Below are positions 37,750-60,976 of a DNA stretch of 64,000 bases, one piece after another. Source of the stretch: Balanoglossus misakiensis. Taxonomy: Eukaryota; Hemichordata. Within the stretch, counting starts at the first letter, position 1, and every line of letters begins with the position of its first letter. The stretch is taken from NCBI GenBank assembly GCA_040954595.2, contig CM082576.2:1116001-1180000 (forward strand). Direction: 5' to 3'. Under the pieces are notes generated by a model, which searched no databases, had not been told where the DNA came from, and saw only the letters and a program-made list of their open reading frames with translations. A program made the position numbers and the translations under genes.

Positions 37750-38667
37750 ATGTGTACTACACAGAAAAGGTCTTACGAAATCAAAACTCCAAATGAAATC
37801 AAAAAGGGTAATCACTTTGCAGTTGTGCGATTTGAAGGAGCGTACTCACATCACATGATTGCAACTGAAGATGGCAAAGCAGACAGTACAAAGTTGAACG
37901 TCATTCACTACAGTGGAAGTAATACAAAGCTCTATTCATCTCAAAGTGGACTTGCTCGAATCATAGAGAGTGAGGAAGATATAGATCCAAGCAAAGACTC
38001 TTATGTTTTGTATCAGTATGAAGTGGATGACACCAGTAACAATCCTGACGACATTGTGAAAAGAGCCAGGGAAAGGCTAGGAGAAAATGACTATTCTGTT
38101 GAAACTAATAATTGTGAACATTTTGCCACATGGTGCATCTCGGGAAAGTCTGAGTCAGATCAGTTGGAAAAATCACTTAGTAGACGAATCTGTGCCAAAG
38201 TGGTAGAGGAAGCACATCCAATTCAACTGATACGATCTTTTTTTAGACAAATCAGTAAGCCTTCTCTAAAGGGCATTATTTCTGCCATTGAAAAGGCTGT
38301 CCTGAAAGCAGGTGCTCGTCTCTTCAAGGAAAGTACCAAAGTAACTGCAAAGCAACATTTGGCAGCAACTGCTGCAATGTCACTTGGTGTTGCTGTCGGT
38401 GTGGAGATTGTCTTTCTGATTTATGATCTATTGGAAATATGGTTAAACAACAAACTACTTGATAAAAAACAACGTAAAATTCAAACATGGAAAGTTTGTT
38501 GTAGGTTTTTTGGAGCTGTTGCTGGTACCACTGCAGGTGCAGTAGTTGGTCAAGCTTTTATCCCAGTACCAGTGTTGGGGGCAGTGGTGGGTGGATTTGT
38601 CGGGGGAATCCTGGGAAGTTTTTTGGGGAAGTGTATAAGTGAAGTTGGCAGATTATTTCACAAATAG
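37750..38667 (+). CDS. LRAT-domain (NlpC/P60-like) protein with C-terminal glycine zipper
   Basis: A single uninterrupted exon of 305 codons starting at ATG 37750. Residues about 15-130 match the LRAT fold: a GNHFAVVRFEG start, catalytic His candidates at H34/H35, VIHY with H53, and NCEHFA with the nucleophile Cys122. Family members (LRAT, PLAAT/HRASLS) act as thiol acyltransferases or phospholipases on lipids, so lipid acyl chemistry at a membrane is likely. Residues about 200-222 form a hydrophobic helix, and 255-293 is a strong glycine zipper (repeated GxxxG) typical of membrane-inserting or oligomerising segments. This C-terminal half is not part of vertebrate LRAT or PLAAT. The lack of introns among multi-exon neighbours suggests a retrocopy origin or a lineage-specific family. 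It sits head-to-head with the RhoGEF. An upstream 5' UTR exon cannot be excluded. The physiological role is unknown. Confidence 0.85.
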   Translation: MCTTQKRSYEIKTPNEIKKGNHFAVVRFEGAYSHHMIATEDGKADSTKLNVIHYSGSNTKLYSSQSGLARIIESEEDIDPSKDSYVLYQYEVDDTSNNPDDIVKRARERLGENDYSVETNNCEHFATWCISGKSESDQLEKSLSRRICAKVVEEAHPIQLIRSFFRQISKPSLKGIISAIEKAVLKAGARLFKESTKVTAKQHLAATAAMSLGVAVGVEIVFLIYDLLEIWLNNKLLDKKQRKIQTWKVCCRFFGAVAGTTAGAVVGQAFIPVPVLGAVVGGFVGGILGSFLGKCISEVGRLFHK

Positions 38668-39339
38668 ACTTGACCAAAACATTTTATGCAAAGTCAGCTG
38701 TTATGAACCAGTTACCTTATTGGTATCAGAGCAGAAATATTTGTAAAGATAGTACAGAAATAATTGGTTTGGATTGCACTTGGAAGAATTTATATCTTAA
38801 AGTAAACTCACATAATTTCATACCAACATTCAATGCTTACAACCAATTGCCAAGATAAAAAAAATACTTTTTTTCAGGTATATTCAATGTACATTATCAA
38901 TATCAGAATGTTACATTTAACATTTTTTATAACCAGACATGCACAGTCATATCTACCAACATTTAAACTTTACAAAGAAATTCAGTGGTTTTCAAGTTAT
39001 CAGTGTGACACAAATTGTTGGGATGGACACTGGACACCACCAGATGGACATACAATGTACAGACAAAATGTATACAGTGCTGATTGTGTGATTTACATTA
39101 TGTGTCCAAAATTGGGAACAAATTGACCAATTTTCAGCTTTTTTCTGGTGTTGATACCTTGAAATCATGTTTACCTGAAAAATGTGTACAATAACCATAG
39201 TGTTATGCAAATTATGTTTAAGTTTGACGCCTGGGATACCTGGTTTTTTATGTACATAACCTGCTACCGGTACCCTTTATTGATTTGAACACAAGAAAGT
39301 GCCAGATGTCTATATTATTTCAATAATTAACTTAGTAAT

Positions 39340-39723
39340 GTTGGACTCAACTTTTGCAGTGTCAGTGTGAACTGTTTTACTGAGAAGAGTGAAAAGTTAG
39401 TGTATTTGACATTATATCTTTGGACAATTTGGACATTGGTCCCTCATTAGATAACGTTACATTATGTAAATTTATCAAATTGTAATCATGGTACATGAAG
39501 TATATTAACTTGTATTTCCAATGGCCTACATACACTGTGTGTTCAAAGAATTATTGTTTTTTTTTTTTTGGTGTGTGATTGATTTACTCCTGAAACAGTC
39601 TTGAAACAAGCTCAAATTTAACTTTTTGTTGCAGTGTCAGTGTGTAATGTTTTACTGAGAAGAATGAAATGTTAATGTGTGATATTATATCTTTGTGTAA
39701 TTTGGACAGTAGTCCCTCTTTAG
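39340..39723. repeat. Diverged direct duplication (~110 bp units)
   Basis: A unit at about 39340-39450 (TTTTGCAGTGTCAGTGTGAA ... GTCCCTCATTAG) recurs at about 39615-39723 with the same order of blocks: GTTTTACTGAGAAGA, ATATTATATCTTTG, AATTTGGACA and GTCCCTC. The copies are offset by about 273 bases. It may be two copies of a dispersed repeat or a local duplication. Confidence 0.75.
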
Positions 39724-42700
39724 GACTGTTGTTTGGATTATGCGTATAAAATGGGGTAGACTCTTTCACAGCACTTTGCTGACTGCAAGATCTTATAATT
39801 GAATGCCCTCAATGTTATGGTCCAGCAAATGATCCTGTTCTAGAGTGAAGTTAATCTAAAACAGGAAATACACTTCTGTTGTGTAATGTGGATTTGGAAA
39901 CACACAACCTGGACCATAACCATGCAAGTATATATAATAAGTGAGACTCTGGAAGAGAAAGATAGAATTCTTAACAGTAAAGAAGTCAACTCAGCACATA
40001 TATGTTGCAAGATCTGACAACTACTACTAGTTTAGTGCAGTACTCTAACAATACACAGCTACTCTGCAAACCAAAGACACATCCTGCAAATCCACTCAGT
40101 GGATTGGCTTCACTTATATTCGAGTATTTACTGGTAGCCCCTAACAAAACAACTCATCAAATTTCACAGTACACACAATGTGCATAGTACATACCCTTTA
40201 CACCCTATAAATACATCTTTATTCCTTGAATTATCCTGAGAAAGACCAGTCCTTGATCAGCCCCTCCTGGTCAGCAATATGCTGGCTCTGCCTTATAGCT
40301 GAAGGGAATCTGGCCAACGTCCAGTGCTACAAACTGTCACAACCACAGCATGTCCATCATGGATCACTCTTAATTTGGTCTTTAAAAAGCCTTGCAAATT
40401 TCAAATGGCATTTTAATTATTGATAAACATAATCTGGACTCTCCAAAGAAACAGAGAATGACCACAAAGACAAAATCTATACTGCATGTGTATATATTGG
40501 TATTTCAGAGTTCAGCTTGACTAGGAACTACAATGGCAATCCTAAATAATGCTTGGTCCATGCTGCATCTATTGTGTGATAGGTTACTACAAAAACAGCT
40601 TGCAGACAGAATTAGTGTATTGATTCAACAACTTTTACGGCCAGCCCTGTAATATGAATTATTTATTGCTGGAGGAGGGATACATAATGAGTCAAACAAT
40701 GAGTGTATAATTCAAGTCCATAAAAGACTTTGACAGTTTCTTCAAGGTGTTAATTTAATTAATGAAGCGTGCTCCTGATCTAATTCATTTTGGATTCTAT
40801 TCTATATTTCTACAATGCATTTTTGGGGGTCTGCAACTCAGCATTACTGTCAGACACAGGTCACTTTAATATTTAAGAGTTGCACACCAACTGGAATAAA
40901 GCTGTATTGTCACATTGATTGAACATGACACTACAGGATTCACAAATTCTGCTAATACAACTTTGCTTTCAAGTAAACCAAACCATGAAATGTAAGAATG
41001 CTATAGGATACACAAAGGGAAGTGTAAAATTAGCTCCAGTATTGATCGGTACATTAAACCTTCTATTTTCACATAGTGTTCCTTGAACAAAAGCCAACTG
41101 TGACACCGTGGCTAATACAACAAGTTTTTTGGTGGCAAGAGTCACTGAGGTTGTGTGTATAACTGAAGAAATGCTCATTTTATACCCTGTTACTGTCTGC
41201 CTATAAATAGTCAGTTTAACCCTTTTGCTACTACTGTTTGATATAAACTCACATGAAATGAAATGGACTGGAAGTACCAAAGGCAAAATGGCACCCCACT
41301 TGAATCGAGTCTTTCAACTCTAATTGGAACTTCAAATTTGATGACTGATGATTCAAATGCATCCTGATTTTAATGATACACCCCTGGCTAATCTATTTTT
41401 AAAAGTGCATTTTTGAGAATAAGTTAATCTACCAGGAATGGTTTTCCATCAAATACACTGATTATAATTATAAACTAATTAATATTAATGGCCCTATGTG
41501 TTTCCTGATCTTGCATTAATAGTTGTACGGGGTCTGTAAGACGTTCCCATGGTGATGAATGAATCACTGGTATTTTGAATATGCCACAATTACATCTGCT
41601 CTGTGTGTATCATCATCTAAATGATTGTGTAAACCCCTTTTATGTTTCAAATTGTAATTAACAGTAAAACAAAATCATTGATATGTCTGTAAAATGTGGT
41701 GACACAAAAGACCTGTGAAGTCAACACAGCAATCATTGTGTTCACCTTGCTCGAGTTGAAAGTGTTTGCAGTTTGACCCCTGTGTGACCCCTCAGTAAAC
41801 AAATTAGCCATTGAGAAACTCATGCACTCATATCCTGAGATTGAAACTACTGCCAGGTATCTTTATTACTAAAGAAAGTATGTGTATAAGTGATAAAGAA
41901 AAATTTCTCATTTCTCATGTCAACACTTCAAAAATTTAAGGTCAGACAATGCTAACTGAAACCAGTCCCAAGTCAAATGAGGTTAAATTCTCTAGAATAA
42001 AATTTTCTCTCCAGGGGCATAAACCCCTCTCACAAAGTGGTCATACTAGACATGATAGAACTGGACACAAACTATACATAAACACTGTTTACACGACCAG
42101 GTCCAGGCAGGACACAATGTAGCTTGTAATGTAAGGTTAGTAGCTCCGAGCTCCAACACATGGCATCACATAAGACTATTACAAATGTATAAAGGTTTTA
42201 ATACATGCCAACAGTGAATTTGCTCATTTCTTATAGGCATCGCATTAATCTCATGAACAGCTGCCACTCGGCTATAAATGCGTTTTATTCGACTGGAAAA
42301 CTTCACATAGAAAACACATTCTATGTGACAATGCCTCCTGTCAGTGAGCAGAATACTGATGACAAGTTGCAAAATTTCACTGTTGCCATGACAGCTGAGT
42401 TGTGCAATGCAATGCAAATGAATGTACAGAATACATTTGTAAATTTTTTACAACATTTTTGCTAATCAGAATTTTATGGAAAGGAAAATGTTGAATTTCA
42501 GCCACCCAGGCTTAATACAAAGCACTTGAAAATATAGAAATACCTGACATCACACACATAAAGTCAGAAGGTGAACCGTTGTATATAGAGTCAATTCAAT
42601 AATTCACTCTGTCAATTATTTTTCACATAGTTCTTCAGTTTGACTTTGAATGATCAAAAGCACCATTTTCAGCTGTAATAATGTAAAAAAAAACACTTAA

Positions 42701-43360
42701 TAGCAACCGAAAAACAGCTGCTATGCCTAAAATATATTTCAGAGACTGCCATGAACAGATCTGAAATCATACCAGTTTTAGCAGCCTATTAAAAATCACT
42801 CAAGTCCCATTAGACTGTACAGATACACTCTACCAACATCCACTAATTTGTTAGCTATGCTCATTTTCCATTTATCAAAAACCACTGCAGCCCCTCAGCC
42901 TGATTGTACAAATAGAAATTCTACATTTTCAATATTAGTATTCTATCTTAAATATAGTAATTTCTATAGCAACTCCATAATGCTAACCTCATTCTCCTTC
43001 ATAAAGAGTGATTTGATAAAATAAATATACCACACCGAATTCCTTTGGATAAATGTGTATGGTGATTTAAGAATGTTGCAAAGAAGTAAAAGGCTTCTAC
43101 AGAAAAATAACAGGTTTATTTCAGTGGATAAGGTACTTTATACATGACAAGAGATGTGAACCTGCAAAGTTTCAAGGACAGCCTTGCTAAAATTCATGCA
43201 AAACAAGATCAACAGTTACTACAAACTTTCAAAAGAAATTTTTATTCCATACTATTAACTCATGTAAAGCAAGGCCCAGGTCTGCAATAAATATTTGGTT
43301 TGGGATGGGATTGGCAAAATAAAATAAAAGATCACACTTTTCATGGCTGCTGTAATATGC

Positions 43361-43500
43361 AAAATGAGGTCATAGGTCAGCCAAAATTTGGAGACAAATT
43401 CTGGACCCTAATACTTTTAGTATAGATCATATGTTAAGATATGGAATGGTAGGTCAAGGGTCACTCCAAAATTTGGAAACAAATCTCATCCCTAATTAAC
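43361..43500. repeat. ~84-bp tandem duplication, each copy carrying a DR1-type AGGTCA pair
   Basis: Copy 1 starts at AGGTCATAGGTCA (43367-43379) and copy 2 at AGGTCAAGGGTCA (43451-43463). Both are followed by CCAAAATTTGGARACAAAT and a conserved CCCTAAT block. Further right, AATTATGCANGCCACGCCCACC occurs twice, near 43549 and 43706. This looks like a degraded repeat cluster. Confidence 0.65.
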
Positions 43501-45491
43501 CCATTACCAACTCTGAGATATGCAAAAGTTTCCAAGTTCTCTGATAAATTATGCATGCCACGCCCACCTATAATCTTATCAGATCAAGTGGTGTACCAAT
43601 TTATATGACAAAATGACACTTGTAAAAGTCCAATGAAAATAGCAAAAATACAGTTTGGAGATATTCAAGCCATCTTCCTGCCATATTTATGCAAATTATT
43701 CTTAAATTATGCAAGCCACGCCCACCATTACCTTATAAAAAGTTTTACACAGAAAGCCTCTGGAAATAGTAGAAAGTTAATGACAAAGTTGTACACAGCA
43801 AGGCAAATTCCCCCTGTCACTGATGGATCTGTACAGAGAGTGATTGAATGAGCCATGCTTGCATAGATGCAGATGGACTACATTTCATCACACTACACTA
43901 CCTTATATTAGCTATGACTGAAGTGGAAGTTGTTGGTTTCCTGTTTATCTGGATAGATTAATTTTTACTAGTGGCATGTAGCTGTCGATCCTTGAGTGTG
44001 TGCTATGTTTTTTTAACATATTAGACAGTCACCCTTATTTTTGTTACAATAAATGGTTCGCTTACGACACCATTACATAATCTGCTGTAGTTGGCCATGA
44101 ATGGAACTTTCACAAAAGGCATGGGTCGGATTATGCATTTTCAGTCATGCAGAACTCCAGAGAAGGATTTGTTATTTGTGACACAACTACAAACGTGATC
44201 GCCTTTGATCATTGCAAACTAAGTCTGGTGGATGTGGACACTGACTCTTCACATAGTGTGTTTATGAAATGAAACTAGACCTTTTTGTTTAGATTTTTTG
44301 TTTCCTTTTGATCTTTCTTCTTAAATTTTTCAATGTACTGATTCCGATTACATTTTGGCATGATCACCCTCCATAAAGCGATCGAACGAAATAAGACGTG
44401 CTCCTCCCACAATCCCGAAATGACATTGACAGATGAATGATCATCAAGATCTTCAGAACGAAACATACAAGAAGGGTGCGGTGCTAGATCGAGTCAAGAT
44501 CGAAGAACTACATCATGCATATACAAATTCCTGAGTTCATTGAATGATATATTGAGTCATGGTCCAGTTTGTACGACTGGGAGACTGCGAGACTCTGAGA
44601 ATACAAACACGATGTTTTGTCGAGCGCGTTTCCTTTCGCATCCTCCGCTTTATGCTTCTGAGTGACGCAGTACGTGTATGATTTCATTTGCGTCTGGACA
44701 GTTGTTGTCATAGTTTTTTTCTCCCAATTTAAACGTCTGATGAGGACAAACGGCAGTCGTATATACTATAGCTATGAACCATATGCCGTAGATCTGGCCA
44801 GACAGTACACAGAAGCTAGCTCGTTATTCTTACCTGTTAAGAGGTGTCCGTGTCTTTCTACGACGAAAAAGGGATTTTTTCAAAATTCCGCCGGGTACAA
44901 TTATTTCACCTGCCCATGTTAATACTGGTATCTAGGGCATCGCCGACTTAATGGTAAACATTCAGTAGACAATTCCGTTGCAGAAAATTTCGGTATCTTT
45001 CAAAATGAGGCGCTCTAGATAGGCTATGACTTAATTTCTATAGGGTAGACTGGCGCCCTCATCGATGGGAGGTGACGGACGACGCGTGACGTGTTTTCAT
45101 AAACGAAAGTATTACTATTACTTTCAGCTATAAATTGACGTCGCACTTTTTCTGCCGATTTTCAATACCCGTTCGTGACAAAATCTTTGATCGCAAATTT
45201 CTTGCAATCGGTAAAAGAGCTTTATTTTCCAGTGTTACGAGAACATGTGTCACTATATTAATTTGGAGGAAAACTGATTCATCTTGTGGTATCTTTGAAA
45301 AATGGAAATTTTCATGATTTATAAGAGCCATTTGATATCAGTAGATCAGGCTGTGAAATCCTTTAATCCTAATAGTATTTCTGGAGAGCATAATGGGTTG
45401 TTAAGGGCTTCATCATATCAAGTATATTCATTATAGTAAAAACACAATAATGAGTTTAGTAAAACACAAATTAAACTTTCACTGAAGACTC

Positions 45492-45497
45492 TTTATT
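45492..45497 (-). promoter_or_regulatory. Candidate poly(A) signal for ercc2
   Basis: TTTATT on plus, so AATAAA on minus, about 375 bases past the ercc2 stop codon in the transcript direction. Confidence 0.45.
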
Positions 45498-45870
45498 TCT
45501 CTGTGTAAAGTTTTACATCAAAATGTTACACTTATGACTGTGAAGAGTATTAAAATATATGTGAGTAACTTCCTCATAAAAACTCCTCAATAAATCAGTA
45601 CACAATAAAGTAAACAAAAATTTTCTGAATGAGTTCAATAACAAAAAACTTCACAAATTTTGTGAGTCCTAAGCTCCCTCAAAATCATAATGAATAGCAT
45701 TCATCTTGAATGTAGTATGTGAATTAAGTGACTCTAACAAGCAATATATGTCAACAAATACAGATCACCAGTCTACACATCAACATTAGTGGTAGTTTCC
45801 TTTTGTCCATCCAGAGCTCATGTGTTCTGATGAAGAGTGGCAGTGGGTCAGACAGAGAGGCAGTAAACAT

Positions 45871-52370
<6,500 letters not shown>

Positions 52371-52770
52371 GTTGTCTTTGCTTCAGGTAGATTGCTATAG
52401 CATTCGGCCAACAATCTCAGTTGAAGTAGCGTGTCAAAAATTAAAGAAATGCCGACGATCGCTGCACCTCCGCGATCCTCCACGAACTGCTGAAGTTGTG
52501 AAAATAAAGTGCGTTCACATGGTTGACCTTTGACCTGGAAGTTTTCTTTTAGACCCTTTAGCTCTACGATCTTAAATGTAGAAAGTCAATAAAATCAGAG
52601 AAGCAAACCCATTATTATAAACTATAAGCATTCCTAGGAGCTCGACAACGTCTTAGTACCTTTCTACACGTATTCTGTAGCACTAATATCAAGTAAATGT
52701 ATCACATGCAACGTGAATGAAAATCTCAACTATTTAGAGCAGCTTAGAGAGTACTGTAGCAGACATCATC
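52371..52770. promoter_or_regulatory. Bidirectional ercc2/PEX6 promoter region
   Basis: Exactly 400 bases separate the two start codons, which diverge. The stretch near 52445-52500 is CpG-rich compared with the surrounding introns. No TATA box is obvious. It contains the DR1 element at 52524-52536. Both transcripts must initiate here, unless further 5' noncoding exons exist. Confidence 0.75.
52524..52536 (-). promoter_or_regulatory. Perfect DR1 nuclear-receptor element (PPRE/HNF4-type)
   Basis: Plus strand TGACCTTTGACCT, that is AGGTCA-A-AGGTCA on minus: two perfect half-sites with a one-base spacer. DR1 sites are bound by RXR heterodimers including PPAR, by HNF4 and by COUP-TF (established). 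It lies 154 bp upstream of the ercc2 ATG and 235 bp upstream of the PEX6 ATG. Function is inferred. Confidence 0.6.
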
Positions 52771-59949
<7,179 letters not shown>

Positions 59950-60976
59950 AAGTGAATGTTCGTGGAAATAACTATAAGACATGCAGACATGCTCATGTCA
60001 TATTGACTTTCTCCTATGAAAGCATCCCCACTGAGAGCAAATAATAAAATAATGTAAAACAAATTATATGTGTTTTTATAATGGGAACGATGTAAGACAT
60101 GTCATAAATTTGAGCAAGTTCTTTTGCTATTCCTTTTTTCTGATGTACAAATTATGCAATTGTAAGACAGTTTCCAAGTGTTGGTATACATAACAGCAAT
60201 AAATTGAATCATAATTTTTACTAATGACTGGTGGTTTTTCTTTGGACGCAGAAGATGAAAAGTATCCTACAGTTATCAAATAATCGAACATTGTTTATTG
60301 TCTATGTCCACGTGTCCATGTTTGTGGTCGGCAATCATCATGTCTAGCGCCCTCTGATCATTTGATCAACCTATATTTGCATAACAATACATTCATGCTT
60401 TAGTGCTAAGTAGGCTGGACGCCGTGAACGTTTCTGTTGTCTGTGGTATCAGCGTCAACGAGAGGTACGAAGTCTTTCCGCAATATTATTTTCATTCATA
60501 CATATTGGGTCAGCTTGAGAGTCCGAACGCAACAATCTTCAGGTTGGGTCAAAGTCAATGTGTACTTGTTTCCTGTCACAGTTTCCCATGAAAACGGAAA
60601 GGTGTTGCCCGCCTATGTTAACATGTTAACAACTGACTCCACTGAGAAGTGTACTGCTACAATGCGGAAGGAGCGGTCGACGGACGTGACCTGCTGTTCG
60701 CACCCGATAAGAGACAAATAATTCTCGCGTTATACTGGTTGCCTGGATTTAAGAGATTCATGAACAGCGCAGGTTTAAAACATTGGAGGTGATATTTAAT
60801 TTTTTGTAATCATTTTCTTTAATACATTCTTGGCTACATTCATAAATCAAGTATATGAACAATATTATATTTAGTCACAATGTGCCATGCCTGGGTAAAG
60901 ATGACTCCGTTTCAACGTACTGCAAAAATCCTTGCTATACTTTGTATTGCTGTTAGTGTGCAATGCAGCAGCGTCA
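59950..60976. other. PEX6 3' region and upstream region of the Ser/Pro-rich gene
   Basis: AATAAA at 60043-60048 and again at 60198-60203 are candidate poly(A) signals for PEX6. From about 60400 the sequence becomes CpG-richer, consistent with the promoter or 5' exon of the next gene on the same strand. No start-proximal coding exon can be defined here. Confidence 0.6.
60043..60048 (+). promoter_or_regulatory. Candidate poly(A) signal for PEX6
   Basis: AATAAA 94 bases after the PEX6 stop. A second copy at 60198-60203 is an alternative. Confidence 0.5.

Larger units (their letters stand above)
38668..45870. other. Gene-poor spacer between the LRAT gene and ercc2 3' end
   Basis: About 7 kb of AT-rich DNA with no family-recognisable frame. 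It holds the LRAT 3' UTR, two pairs of degenerate direct repeats (39340-39723 and 43361-43780), and a CpG-richer stretch at about 44280-45130 that could be a promoter of an unseen transcript. Towards the right it holds the ercc2 3' UTR. Confidence 0.6.

Noticed and set aside
42303-42328. 10-bp perfect hairpin (TCACATAGAA / TTCTATGTGA)
   Set aside because: Short isolated stem in an AT-rich spacer; expected by chance in 64 kb and without other support.
43633-43851. 72-codon plus-strand frame
   Set aside because: Overlaps the degraded repeat cluster, and its CACGCCCACC-containing block recurs nearby; treated as repeat-derived.
60932-60976. Upstream extension of the Ser/Pro-rich frame resembling a signal peptide
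   Set aside because: The first codon is TTG, not ATG, and the segment is better explained as 5' UTR or intron end; the first ATG is at 60977.
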